This document shows, in pieces, positions 10,921 to 23,169 of a stretch of 64,000 nt of DNA. Made by a program: the position numbers and the translations under genes. The DNA comes from Ophthalmolycus amberensis. Its lineage: Eukaryota > Chordata > Actinopteri > Perciformes > Zoarcidae. The notes beneath the pieces were generated by a model. The model was not told the origin of the DNA and did no database searches. It saw only the letters and a program-made list of their open reading frames with translations. Position 1 is the first letter of the stretch. Each line of letters starts with the position of its first letter. Where the stretch lies: assembly GCA_024529925.1 (NCBI GenBank), contig JAFEUB010000716.1:2588501-2652500 (forward strand), written 5' to 3'.

Positions 10921-11650
10921 AGTCAGCAGGGCAGCCGGGGCCAAGGCGGCGGCCCAGCTGAAAGGGAGGGGACTGATTCCCCGGGAGAGGTTGGTGTGGG
11001 GACAAGGAAGGAAATGTTTGGAGAGAGGAGGAGGACAGGAGCGCACAAAGAGGAAAAGAGTTTTATTTTACATTAAAGACAACGAACCCGAAGAAAACGG
11101 AAGATACATGTGTTTGGTTTTTGTAGCGGCTTTCGGCTGGAATGAAGTTTACCTTTTGTTTAAAGAATCTAAATGTATTATTTTGAGTTAGAACACAACC
11201 GCTTGTTGTCTTTATTTGTTCACCCACGCCTCACAAGCTGATCCCGACCTCTCAAGACATCACAATAGGTATTGGAATTCAAACATTTCTAATTCAAACA
11301 TTTTAGTATTTCTATAATCCATTCAGTTATGCATACATTCCTTAAATTTGACATGACAGTATGTGTCATTAGTTTATCCTATTAGAGACATTTATTACTT
11401 GTGTGACTCAGTTAAATCACCGTCATCCTGACCCTCAATAAAATCATAAAATGTGTTTTGCTTATTGACTGTTTAATAGGTAAGAATCCATTCAAGTTCA
11501 TTTATTAGCACAGACTGACATACATTATCTGAGCTGCAGCTGTATCCCCATCCTCACCTCTGCAGGTCAGACTTTATTCACTGAACTCACCTGATTATGT
11601 AATCTAATCATAACTACTGCCAAGTTGCAACCCTGCTAGCATGCAATTCT

Positions 11651-11651
<1 letters not shown>

Positions 11652-11685
<34 letters not shown>
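11652..11685. repeat. (CA)n microsatellite
   Basis: About 16 CA units, in intergenic sequence. Confidence 0.95.
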
Positions 11686-11686
<1 letters not shown>

Positions 11687-13824
11687 CTCTGATACTTAAG
11701 ACAAATAGCTGAGGGAAAGCCTGACAATGAACCCCAGTCATTTTAACCAAAAGCAGACTGGACAAGGCAAAGGCACAGAGATGCTGTCAATACACACATA
11801 CCACACAGATTAATCTGGAACAGTGCGAGGTGGGAGAGATTGAGAGCAGGCTTTCATCAGAATTGTAGCTATGACGAGAGAGGAATAGATGGAAATGGAG
11901 TTGGAGATAATTGTATTTTGGAAGGATTAGGCCCTTTATTCATTCTGCCTAGTGTGTGCGTGTGTCTGTGTGTACAACTGTGTGCTTGTAAATGTAGACA
12001 AATGCGTCCAAGTACATGTGTATGACTTTGCCATAACAAAATAGTTTTTTGGTTTAGCATCTTTCTGTTTAACGGGAGACCAAGTCCTGCTGCTCAAGAT
12101 GTTTGCCAATGATGATGGCAATCTGTGTGTGCAGCTCTGCAGGCACCATGTGGGATTAGTTTAGAGTGAGTAATCTTAACTGCGGGATGTTACGCAACCA
12201 CTAGCATCTTCCGAAAATGGGCATCATGCTAAAAAAAAAATACTCCACTTGACTAGAGCATCTTGTCTTGATCCCAAAAATCTTTACTTACTCAAGAGGC
12301 ATGTGTATTGGACAACTTTATAAATCGAAGGGAAATTGTGCAACACATTCAAGGAAACCTATGCACCATGTACATCATTAAATACGATGCAAAATCAAAG
12401 TTTCTTCATGAACATTTTGGTATTTAAAAATGTTTGTCTTTTGTATCCTTTGCAAACAAAGGCCTTTTTTTATGGCTTTTTGAATGGTACAGTAGGATAA
12501 ACGCCTGAAGAATGTCTTAAAAGGTTTCCTGTCATTCCACATGCAATGGCCTATACAACCTCCTAGTTTTTCTTGCTTTTGCTTCTCTGTCTTTCTCTCC
12601 CTTCTCTCTAGAGATCAGTAGATCAGTCGAGCTAAAAGCAGAGGGAGAGCCGTCAGTGCTATACTGCTAATGCAATGTCAATCCTTCGATAAAAGCAAAG
12701 GGCTAAGTGAACACTCAAATATGCATGTGTGTGAGTGCAGAGAACCAGCTCTGACCCCTCTAAAAGCTTCATTGTTTTGATTCACACTTGCTGAAGGCAG
12801 TTATTTGAAACATCACTTGTTAGTTCTCCAGTGTTAACCTTTTCAGTTGATTCAGCTAGTGTGTGTGTGTCTGTGTGTGTGCGCGCAATGTATTTCAGTG
12901 AACCTATCTTGTGTCTTACTTCATACTCTTATCTTATTACTTCTGCAATGCCGCCGCAGAACCGGTCAATATTTGTCTAGACGAAAAGGCTGCTAATGGA
13001 GTGGAAAATATGATAGCAAGCAGAGGAAAAGGAAGAAGGAGAAACCAAGGTATTATATCATGATGATGCAACTGCGATCAGATTATTTAAAGTGGAAACT
13101 GTCATTATTGCTGCCACAATTCAGGTATGAAACACAAGTTCAGGTTTCAGTTGTTCATGTTGCTGCATGTGATTGAACAATCAACGACAGGTGTGTACCT
13201 TCAAATGGCCGCAGAAGGGGTACCAGAAGCAACAGCCAAGGTGGTTCGATCCAGGATTACACATATCACAATGGCTTTAAGTTCAGTTAAATGTGTCGAA
13301 AAAGTGGACTGAGATCACAAACTCTGTGAGAGTAGAGATTGCCTTTTTAGTTCGCATCTAATTTGGGGTACCTTTTGCAAACGTGTTAAGAGAATACGAT
13401 ATTCACTTCATAACTGTATTTAAGAGCACAATGTAGAATAGCAAGCATACAGAGGGCTACCTACTGACAGAAACTGCAGTGGGAGAATGTTGTTATGAGC
13501 CTGGTATGATTTCTTGGTACCACACCTCTGTGCATTGTGTGTGTTGTGCCAGAGAGTTGTATGATTTCAACTGAACAAATTAAATTTAGAATGTTTGAAG
13601 ACAATCTTTTTTTCTGTTAAAATGCTGCAAATGACAGTTTCTTAGCAACAGCGAATCTTCATTGCTTGCCATTTGAGTACCAATACGTCTGTGCATAAAT
13701 AACAACAGTTACTCATAGTGTATTTGTTACTAGAGAAAATCTAAATGTGCGTGTGTGTGTGTGCCCTTCTGTTTATTTGTATGTTTTTGTGAACCAGTGT
13801 TACGTACTTATATGAGACTCAATG
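11686..13824. other. intergenic upstream of trnp1, nothing recognised
   Basis: No ORF above about 63 codons and no domain. There are several short GT/CA runs (near 11950, 12860). No supported exon, although a distal first exon of trnp1 cannot be excluded. Confidence 0.4.
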
Positions 13825-13952
13825 TTCTTAATTGTTTTTAAATCTCCTTTTCTTTTGCCTTATGTTTTGATGTTTTTAATGGTTTCATGTGAAGCACTTT
13901 GAATTGCCTTGTTGTTGAAATGTGCTATACAAATAAACTTGCCTTGCCTTAA
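13825..13952 (+). mobile_element. 3' tail of a LINE
   Basis: This stretch is nearly identical to 53399-53520, which follows a recognisable LINE reading frame. It ends in aaataaacttgccttgcctt. Only the 3' untranslated end and the start of a TTGCC-type tail remain here, about 600 bp before the trnp1 start codon. Confidence 0.8.
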
Positions 13953-14120
13953 AGAGGAATACAGTTTGCGGTGAAGGCTGTGAGCTGCCAAATGGGTCGA
14001 AAGGGGGAGGGAATGCGGGAGAGAATGAGTACCGGGAAAGGGTGATAACGCGGCGCACCAAGGTGATAAATGGGAGGGAGAAATTAGAGCATCATCCCTC
14101 CCTCCGGCGTTCGCCGCGGT

Positions 14121-14135
14121 GTTGCTAGGGGCAAC
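14121..14135. promoter_or_regulatory. RFX X-box-like site upstream of trnp1
   Basis: GTTGCTAGGGGCAAC has two RFX half-sites (GTTGCT and GGCAAC) facing each other with a 3-base spacer. It lies about 435 bp before the ATG, in a locally G+C-rich stretch that probably includes the promoter. One mismatch from the symmetric consensus, so binding is plausible but unproven. Confidence 0.4.
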
Positions 14136-14568
14136 CATCCGAGCAAGAGAAGGGGAGAAAGAGAGTGATATGAAGAGACCAGCTGGTAGGAAAGAGGAGA
14201 GACCTGCGTGTCTTGACTCACTCTGCCTCGCTTGACTGAGCGGAGCTGATCGAAGCAGAGCTCCAGATGACGACGACGAAGCAGAACAGAGGACACGACA
14301 GCCTGCCAGCATCAGCAGCACACCGGCCGGCTACCCAATCATCAGCTGACATGCTCAGCAACCAATGAGCTGCCAGGAGGCTCCTCCCCCAGCACAACCA
14401 CTCAGATGCAGAGGCAGAACTAGCCCGGATCAGATCTCTTATTAATGAATGGAGCAGTGCGTAGGCTGCTCAGCTGCACTCCACTCTGACACAGGAAGAC
14501 GGGGAGGAAAACATCAACAGCGACAACAAGGACAGCAGCAGCAGCACAAGAAGAGATAAACAGTGGCC

Positions 14569-15201
14569 ATGAAGGGACGACAGAGACACACAGACCCCCA
14601 TGATGAGGACTCAACCGAGGACAAAGCAGCAGCCATTAAAAACAAGGACCCGCATCCTGATATCCTCCCACCGGATTCACCTTCTCCCTCATCATCTTCT
14701 CCCCCTCTTCCTCCATCAGCCATGCCACCGTCTACATCTGCCTCTGCTCTCCTGGCGCTGGCCTCTCCAGCCACCAGGCGCTCCATTTCCATGGGAGACT
14801 TCCGGAGGGTGACGGGGGCTCTGCTAACCGGTTCTGAACCGCCATCCACCTCCGCCACGGCCCCCTCCTCCAAGCTCGTAACCCCCAGCTCCAGCATGGA
14901 GTTCGATGCAGCTCGACGGCGACTCCTGGAGGTCGAGGAGCGTCAACGTGTCATCAGAGAGATGGAGCGGCGGCTGGAGGAGCTCAGGGAGGTGTTTGTG
15001 CGCTCAGAGCAGGAGTTGGTGGTTCACGGGGAGGTGGTGTCGCGGATATCTGGCGCAGCCCAACAGGGGGAGCTGTACGTGGTAGAGAACAGCCAACGAC
15101 TGAAGAAAGGCTTGAGGTTCAAGAAACATCGACCCAGCATTGTCTTCTCCTCGATGCTGGGACTCCGCACGTGCCTCCCCTGGCCTGTGAAGCTCAAATA
15201 G
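14569..15201 (+). CDS. trnp1: TMF1-regulated nuclear protein 1
   Basis: Single-exon frame of 210 residues. The first ATG is at 14569 with G at -3; codons before it in the frame lack an ATG. Residues about 110-175 form a charged coiled coil starting MEFDAARRRLLEVEERQR, then SRISGAAQQGELYV, then the basic LKKGLRFKKHR and a C-terminal LGLRTCLPW. Human TRNP1 has the same order: an EARRRLLEVE coil, an SRLSGG...AELYL stretch, RLKKG, and a C-terminal LGLGGCVPW. Human TRNP1 is likewise encoded in one coding exon. It is a nuclear protein linked to neural progenitor self-renewal, chromatin and cortical expansion. The N-terminal half here is Ser/Pro/Thr-rich and probably disordered, where the mammalian protein is rich in Pro, Ala and Gly; RRSISMGDFRRV could be a phosphosite. 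The match was recognised from memory, not by alignment. Confidence 0.85.
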   Translation: MKGRQRHTDPHDEDSTEDKAAAIKNKDPHPDILPPDSPSPSSSSPPLPPSAMPPSTSASALLALASPATRRSISMGDFRRVTGALLTGSEPPSTSATAPSSKLVTPSSSMEFDAARRRLLEVEERQRVIREMERRLEELREVFVRSEQELVVHGEVVSRISGAAQQGELYVVENSQRLKKGLRFKKHRPSIVFSSMLGLRTCLPWPVKLK

Positions 15202-16698
15202 GACATTGAGACAGCTTTTCCACCGTCGCTTTAGAATTGTGCTTTTCATAAACGGGAGGATAGACCTCCAAACTTCAGCTATCGCTCATTGACACGGTTG
15301 CTCTCTGGTTTCCGCCGCTCTGCTCTTGTATCCTGAGGCTGGTCCTCCAGGTCTTAGAGTGCCTACAATAATCACAAATGCTAGTAAGGAGCTTTTTGTT
15401 CAGTGTACGTCTGAGGAAATTCTCTGGCTAGCGAACCAATCAAGCCAGTACCGGTGCGATGTTGTCCAGGATATCATTATTACTGCTTTGCTTTCACAGA
15501 TACTTTGCTGCTTGCAGTTTGGTGTGGTGTTAGACTTTCATAGGAGAGATTGTCTAAAGATATTGAATCAGATAAGTCTTTTTTTCAGGGGATGTGGGAG
15601 GAGAGGTTCAAACTGGCCCATGAGGTAAAAAGAGCTTTGTTGTACGTCTATTAACTTATGCAGCAATGAATGAAATGTCATTAAGGATTGCATTACTATT
15701 ATTATTATTGTTAGAGGAGGAAGAGGGGGTAAGAGGGAAAGGAAAAGAGATGACGAGATGGAAGAAAACACTGACCAATCTGTCTCCCCAACATGAGAAG
15801 TGAAGGGCAGTGAAAGAGAATCGGAGGTGAAGCTATGATGGGATTGCTGCACTGTTACATAAAACCCAAGCATGCAGTAAATAGGTGGGAAATGGACAAG
15901 AGTCTGGAAAAGAGAAAACGCACAAAGTGGATTTCAAATGGCTGAGACTTGCACAGGAAACGTGCCTTGGCTTCTCTGTGACCACTGCCACGAACCCTTG
16001 TTTTTGGCAGCATACTGGAGGAAAAGCGAGGGAGCAGGAGACGAGTTCATGCTGGGACGATTCCACCTGTGGCCTCTTTTGATCCAGTCACCTAGCAACC
16101 ACTCATCTCTTTGTCCTCATTCTGATTTCACAAACCTACAGAATGTATCCAGCAGAGCACTGTAACTGCAACAACACTAGACAGCTGTAGAGGTCCTATC
16201 GGGGATTTAGGAGCCAATATTTCTGCTGCAATTATTTAAATATATATGAACTGTCTTTTATGGTGAAAAACATTATTGAAGCTGTTAAACCTGTTCATTT
16301 ATTGACGATGAGGGGGAACTTAAAGTTAAGCCGTGCATGCGTTAGCAAGGCAAGCTATGATGGGCCATCACCTTTTGGCTGATTGTGTTATAATCGCAAG
16401 ATATTTAGAATTGCAGTTTTGCCCAATAGAATGACACTTGTGTCTCGTGTGCACAATAACATCTTCACTGGTATCGTAATCAGTTTGTGAACGAAATGTG
16501 TTAATTCAGGGTATGAATGTCAAAGCCAAACGTATTGTTTGGTTCATTTGGGAGCTCAATCTGTTATGTTGTCTTCACATGTACAGCAGTGTCATTGTCC
16601 CATATGCAGCGAGTGACCTGATTTCTACTTATTATAGATCACATTCATTTTTATGAATTCCTAATTCCTCTCCTCCCTCCCATTTCTCTTCTCTTTGG
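15202..16698. other. trnp1 downstream region, probable 3' untranslated sequence
   Basis: No coding signal. A polypyrimidine-AG sequence near 15578-15589 could be an acceptor for a 3' untranslated exon. I could not place a convincing polyadenylation signal. Confidence 0.35.
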
Positions 16699-16706
16699 AT
16701 TAGCAA

Positions 16707-17169
16707 TAGGGGTGTAACGGTTCACAAAATTCACGGTTGGGTTCGGTACGATACAGTGGAGCCACGGTTCGGTACGTTTCAGGTACAGTAGAAAACTATA
16801 AATGCCAGAGAAATGTACTTGATTTTAAAATATATTTATTCATTACAACTAACATCATGAAGTTATTCTTTGACTTTGAACAATGATGGAACTATACCTG
16901 AGTGACCCATCTTCTGGGGTGTCTTCTTAGCAACACATAAGCATAAAAAACAAAAACTGCTCCTTAATGTTATGTAGTATTGTTACTTACATCTTGCTTA
17001 CATCTTGTATTGTTACTTACATCTTGCAAAAGAGATTTTTAATCTCAATGGGACTACCTGGTTAAATAAAGGTTTAAAAAAGGTTGTTTTTTTTCCAAAC
17101 GTATTCGGTTCGTACCGTGAGCCTCGTACCGAACGGTTCAATACGAATACGCGTACCGTTACACCCCTA
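16707..17169. mobile_element. complete non-autonomous hAT element (463 bp)
   Basis: Terminal inverted repeats TAGGGGTGTAACGGT (16707-16721) and its reverse complement (17155-17169) are perfect. They are flanked by an exact 8-bp target duplication ATTAGCAA at 16699-16706 and 17170-17177, which is the hAT hallmark. Inner parts near both ends repeat ggttcggtacg-like motifs in opposite orientation. There is no transposase frame, so it was mobilised in trans. Perfect ends and duplication suggest a fairly young insertion. Confidence 0.93.
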
Positions 17170-17177
17170 ATTAGCAA

Positions 17178-19690
17178 TGACTATCTTTTGTATTCCGCTG
17201 TACTCCACCAATCCCTTGCTTCAGCTGCACATGTGTGTGTAGAAAGCACTGCCAATACACCTTTGGGGAAAAAAGCACATATAGCGACGTAAGTGCATGT
17301 TAGTATCCGTCTGTGTGTGCTACGTTGATGGTGCTTTGTTTGCGCTCCTATCATGAATGATCTCACCGAAGAAGAGAGGTGCATAGTTTGACTGCATAAT
17401 AGCTTATGTATAAAGTATAAAGTCGCCGTGTGCGCTTAGATATTCCAATTTTAATTGCTTCTTAGTTGCAAAGATTCACACGATTGGGACATGTCACTGC
17501 ATCATTTGAGATGAATTAGAAAATGGGCACTGATATACTGCTCAGAGACCAGGCTGCCTGTATCAGGGACCTTGCAAGCAAAGTCAGAATAAAAACATGA
17601 TGCATGAAATTGGACGTGAAGACTAAATGCACACGTTTAAAAATGTAGGCCGACGCAAATAAAACGGAATGAATAGCTTTTGGCTATTTTTTAATTGGAC
17701 CATAAGGGCTTCAATGATTAGTTTGTCTAAGTTTATTGGGTGCACAAAGGGGCTTTCTACCGAGTACTACCTGACCTGCTGTAAAATGTCCTCTGACGAG
17801 TCCTCAGGAGGGGACAAAAAATACCCTACTGTCATAGAGATGTTACTGGGTTTGAGGCTTGATTTTTAACAGAAAACTCTACATTACAAACTAAGCATGA
17901 GGAGTTTGAAATAAATGGATAATTTAGAATGCACTGAGGTTTGTTGAAAGATGGTATCCAGTAGTGTAACGGTAAATGTGTCCAGCTTTTCTGGATCCTA
18001 CAAACGTCCATCTGTCAAGAAGTGCAGTTGTAAACTGTCGGAGTAGGCTACTCCTTTTGAGCAAAGAAAATGTTAAAGATTCATTATGTGTCACTGTTGA
18101 CGTTTTCCAGCTTTCAGATTTCTGATAGCCGTGATGACCTTATCGTTGAATATTGACTAACTTTATTCCACATGGCCATGGGAAGTACTTTTTGCCGTCT
18201 TTGTGCACATCCATATACCAAACAATATTCAGCCGAGCCGGTTGCTGGCAGAACGCTTTGTACAGAACAAAAGGGTCTAGTAGGCCTCAAACATGTATTG
18301 ATGGTCCTATATGTATATAGCTAGAGTTATAACTGAATATACAGCTGGCCTATATATTTCTTTTCATATGCCTTATTCAATGTCGGTGCACGGCAGTGAT
18401 ACTTTGGTGATCGTACTGATTATGAAGGCAATGGTAAACAGCTGAACTCATGACCATAACAGACCTAAACATCATCTGGGCGGAGGAAAAAACAACTTGT
18501 GTGCACTGTTGTGCGACTGCACCTTTTGTGTTTTTCTATGGTTGAAAAAGACCACGTTTCCCAAAGATCTCTCGGCCCACCTGCAGAATGAATGTAACTG
18601 CAGTATTTTTTTCCCCATAACACAGAATATATACAGTGAAATCACATCTATCTTGTTTGAACATGTGGTTGGCAATGCATCCTCTTGTATTCATTTCAGG
18701 GGCCTTGTACTTACAGTTAAAGTTACATTTATGACTTTTGATACGAGGGTTTTTAACCATGAAGCCCAAACAAATAACTGTTTGGAGAACTAGAAGCTAC
18801 GACCAACTACAAACACAGCGCCCACAGCCCTTTACTGAAGCACATCCAATAACGGTTTTATTAATCCCTTTGACTCTTTTAATATTTTGTGTTTGTTTAT
18901 TAAATGTAGGATATATTGTGTATTTATGTTGTGGTGGAATAAGCACAGAATATTTTCCTTAAATTAGGTGTTTCGTATCTTCATTCACACTCGGGTGGTA
19001 TTTTTGTCGTCGATTGAGAGCTGTACCGGTATATTCTATTTTATGAATGTAAGGTCAAATTTTACTTGTGTGCAACTGTTATATGCATAACGGTTACAGC
19101 AGGTTTGGAGTCAATTTGGTTTGCAACAGCTATTTGCTAAACTACAAAGCCTTAATTTTAAATGTTTGTGAGGGGTTTGTGGTTGTGAGACTCACAGGAA
19201 AGGAAACCCACTTTCCAAATTTGATTGAAAATCAGCTGTATTGGAAGTTAGTTGTCTCCAAACCCTGATGTACTCGCACTGGTTCTTAAAAGGCTTTTGC
19301 TTTCTGCTGTACCTGTAAAAGAATGAATGTTTAATGCTCACATTTGCTGCCAATTACATTTCTTGACACTATAATTTACTTGACCACAGAGCTACGATGT
19401 ACAAGACTAGTAAATATTAAATGATATATTTCATTTTGATTATCAGGTTTTGTAAGATATAGGCTGAATCATTAGAATAAATGGAGAAAATGAATGAAAT
19501 GTTGTCGTTTTTTCGTGCCTCAGACTGGAGAGAGAATCCTAAATAGGCAACGGTCTCTTTTGGGGATTCTTCTGGAAACAATAAAAGAGAACTGCATTAT
19601 AAAGCTGAGACCAGAAAATAACCTTTGGTCTCTCACCAGATACAATCAAAGCATCACCTTACATCAACATAGCAACAGTCGTTGCATTAC
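17178..19690. other. intergenic, nothing recognised
   Basis: AT-rich. ORFs up to 98 codons (for example 18497-18793) show no domain, no compositional sign of coding and no partner exons. Confidence 0.4.
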
Positions 19691-19699
19691 AACATTTTT

Positions 19700-19870
19700 T
19701 ATGGTACAATATACCATGACTTTTTAATACTTTTTATGAACAATTATTCATAAAAAAGTCATAGTATAGTATGTATAAAAAAAGTCACAGTATATGTTGA
19801 AAAAGTCATAGAATACTATGTTGTAAAAATGTAACTAAAGTCATAGTACAATATGCCATAAAATGTTAAA
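19700..19870. repeat. AT-rich tandem repeat of an aagtcatagta motif
   Basis: The word aaaagtcatagta, with small changes, recurs about five times between 19749 and 19850; an inverted version (accatgacttttt) stands at 19712-19726. The arms TTTTTATGAA (19731-19740) and TTCATAAAAA (19747-19756) form a hairpin at the switch point. Confidence 0.7.
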
Positions 19871-20669
19871 GAATGCCAAATAAATAATACCATATAGTGG
19901 CGATGACGTCCTAAATATAACCTGCTTGTAGAAAAAATGCAAATCAATGGCAAAATTATTATTATTCCACAGCATGTATACATTACGTTAAATTATATTT
20001 GAGTAGTGTGTGTGTGCATGAATATACATTAAATGGATGAGGGCATTAGTGAATGAATGCATTTATACTACAGTATGTTTTAGAAGTAACATTTTAGTCC
20101 TTGTATGTATTAGTGCACACAGGCAGGCCTAATGGAGAATTGAGTGTGTGTGTATGGGCTACTCGGTTGGCAGAGCAGAATAAGCCGGAGCATCATTATC
20201 CTGTCTGTTATTGAAGTGACCGGTTATGTAAGTGACAGGTTGGAATTTCGTCATCCTGACTCTGGTTCGGAGGATCAGAAGAGAAGTAACATCCGGATGG
20301 AGAACAAATGAGGCCGGAAGGACAGACAACTTGAGAGAAGACTGCCAAGAAAGATGTAGGGGGAGAGATTTAGATTTAGGAAGGCATAAAGGGTAGAAGG
20401 GGGTAAATCAGCTGTGAGGAGGCCAGCAATGGTAGGAAGAAGAGAAAATGCAATTAATTACACAAAGGTACTATGACTATACTCTTTGACCATAGGCCAG
20501 AAGTTGGACATAATAGTTTTTTGGGAGAGAATATCAATGGACAATAGCATCAAAATAAGAATGAATTTTTTTTTTTTAAATCAAATAGTTTGTAAGTCGT
20601 CTTATGGCACCATTGGTGTACGAGTGTGTGTGTGAATAAGCACAAGATTAGATCCTGATTGATGGAAGA

Positions 20670-20810
20670 GGTACAAGGTACCAAACTGCTAGAGTGTGAA
20701 TGTGAATGTGTCTATGGGGTAAATGTTGACATGTGCTGTTTTGAATTGTCAGAAGACTAGAAAGGTGCTCTATAAATGCAAGTTCATTTATAACCAAATC
20801 TATAACAGTT
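20670..20810. repeat. fish interspersed repeat tail
   Basis: The phrase attgtcagaagactagaaag, then gctctataaatgcaagttca, resembles the 3' end of a repeat common in fish genomes (gtcagaagactagaaaagcgctatataaatg type). Only the tail seems present. The family name is uncertain. Confidence 0.45.
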
Positions 20811-21136
20811 TATGGATATTTAATTATTGGACTCCGGGTATCAAAGACTAGTATATGTGGAATAACAGTCACCATAACATATTGCACAATCCAGCTAAGT
20901 GTGCATAACATTATCACGGCCACTAATGAGTTCTATGGACATTTACATGTGCTCTCACTCGCTATTAATTTAAGCGATGCGTCCTTGTGCTGAGGATTAA
21001 GGACTTAGTTACTAAGTACTACCTTTTGTCTGTAGCTGTGCTCCGGCTTTAAGACAGATACAATACATTAGTCCATTTTACTCACAACAGATACAGAAAA
21101 ACACCACCCAATTCACACTATAAGACTGTATGGCAC

Positions 21137-21142
21137 TTTATT
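21137..21142 (-). terminator. candidate asap3 polyadenylation signal
   Basis: AATAAA on the minus strand, about 2.0 kb beyond the asap3 stop codon. The stretch between (21143-23169) has no coding signal and would be a long 3' untranslated region. Other weaker signals could be used instead. Confidence 0.35.
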
Positions 21143-23169
21143 AAACATGTGTTATTTATATTTACAAATAGACTGCCTAATATGAATGAATTCACTATTG
21201 TTTACAATTGACAAGAGTTCCTACGGAGCTTCACTGCTTTGCATTTATCTGAAAACATGGCCGTCTCCTGATTTGTTTGCTTAATACATCAACACTATAA
21301 CAAGGTAATGGAGGCAGACAGAGTGACAGGGAAACACACTTGTTTGTTTAAAGTGTGTAGCATCTGGTGGCATCTAGCGCTGAGGTTGGAGATCGCAACC
21401 AGCTGCAATTTCTCCAGTGTGCCGAGCACCCAAACGGCCCGTTCTAGAGCCGGTGTTTGGTTTGTCCATTCTGGGCTACTGTAGAAACATGGCAGCTGGG
21501 TCCGTAAAGAGGACCTGCTCCGTATGTAGATATAGATATTTAATGGCTGGGCTCATTCGAAAGTAACAAAAACACAATTATAATTTTCAGGTGGGAAACT
21601 AAAGAAAACCATTTCTGCCACTAGATCGCTTAAAATGCTACGCACTGTACCTTTACACTCAAATGATTCAAAGGAAGTGAACACCTGCTTCCTGTCTGCT
21701 TCTACTGATCACCGTCAGTGTTTGAACAGAATCCTCTATGAATACTGAGGAGGTGTCTACTCCCTTCTTTTTTCTCAGAGCCATTTAGACGACTAATGAA
21801 ACAGAACAGAACACACATGACATTAGATCAGAGGACATCAAATTACCAACATGGAGTAAGACTAATAAAAAACACTAATAATAAAATCCTTTATAATGCA
21901 AAACAGCTGAGAAAACAGGTGATATACACTGTACATCAGTGGACATCTATATACAAGTTTGTACAACAAATGATGTGTAATAGCTGTGAAATGCGTTACA
22001 TTTGTCACTAATCTAAAAAGGTGGAGCAGTTTAACCTCTACCCCAGCTCTCCATTCTTCCTTAAAAGGTTCCTAAATCGTGGAAGCTGCTCTGTGTGTAA
22101 TGTAAGTGCAAGTGTGCTTGTGTCATGTATACCTTATGTGACGCACGTGTGTCCACAGTGTGTGTGTGTAAATTACTGCAGTGGGGTGCTGTTGCTAACG
22201 AGCTCTCTTTTAAGTGCCATTTCTGCAGAGAGTCTTGTGTTTTTTTTTCTGAAACACACGGTCGTTATTCCAGGTTCTCCTGAGACTAGATGCCTGGAGC
22301 CAGGAGAAACTGGATCCCCCCCCCCCTCCCCGCTCTCCTCGCAGGCAGTGAGCTGTGCCCAGAGTCAAGATGGCTGAGCTAAAGTTTCATATCTCTGCCC
22401 AGGCGCCTGCCGTTAGGTTGGAGACAGACTGGCAGGCACAAAGCCACTTTTAGAGTCCCAAGAGTCCCAAGGCAGGCTGCAACAGACACTGGGCAGGTTC
22501 AAACCTCAACTCAAAGTCTCACTATACTATGATTTAACAGGCAGCTCTCGCACTATTTACATTACCCACGCTGCCAACTCTTCAGAAGATTTCTTCTCGA
22601 TGAGTTTAAAGTGCCTTAAAAAGGGGTTTTGCCCTGGCAGGTAAGTTTTGACCCAAGTTACAAATCCTGGATCGGTATCGACAACTTAAACATCTGCAAA
22701 ATAACGTAGAATTAATAGTTAAAATGGACATAATAGAGCAGTTTCTACACCAACCACAAATGCCTTCTCACCTATTAATAGTGATTCATGATTTTAGACA
22801 ACTGCAATTAAAAACCAAGCATAGGCCAACAAGGGGGGGGAGGGGGGGGATTGTCCTTGGAATGAGAGGTTATATGGGGCTCTGAAAGCCTTCAGTTCCC
22901 TTGCTGGTTTCCAGAATGACTATATGTTAAAAGTTATAAATTCCTAAGGCAGTGTCATTCACCCTGGGGTATCCTGTGGCTAGTATATCCTCATGTGGAA
23001 ATGTCCTCAGGATGCTCAACCCCTCTAGTTTGAGATGGATCCAGGAGAAACCACTGTCCTCTCTCCGATAGACGAGTCCTCTGTGTGATGACGATACGTT
23101 TCCAGTATCCCGTGCTGGTTCGGTTTCTCTGGTATGCTGCCATACGGTAGTTTCATATTTCCTGTCCCT
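21143..23169 (-). other. probable asap3 3' untranslated region
   Basis: Directly follows the asap3 stop codon on the minus strand. No other gene recognised. It includes homopolymer runs (C11 near 22316, two G8 blocks near 22833-22849). Confidence 0.35.

Noticed and set aside
13860..14321. 153-codon minus-strand frame before trnp1
   Set aside because: Overlaps a LINE tail and the presumed trnp1 promoter. The Ser/Leu-rich product has no known match.
15938..16165. Second coding exon for trnp1
   Set aside because: The frame has no domain and trnp1 already ends at a conserved-looking C terminus with a stop.
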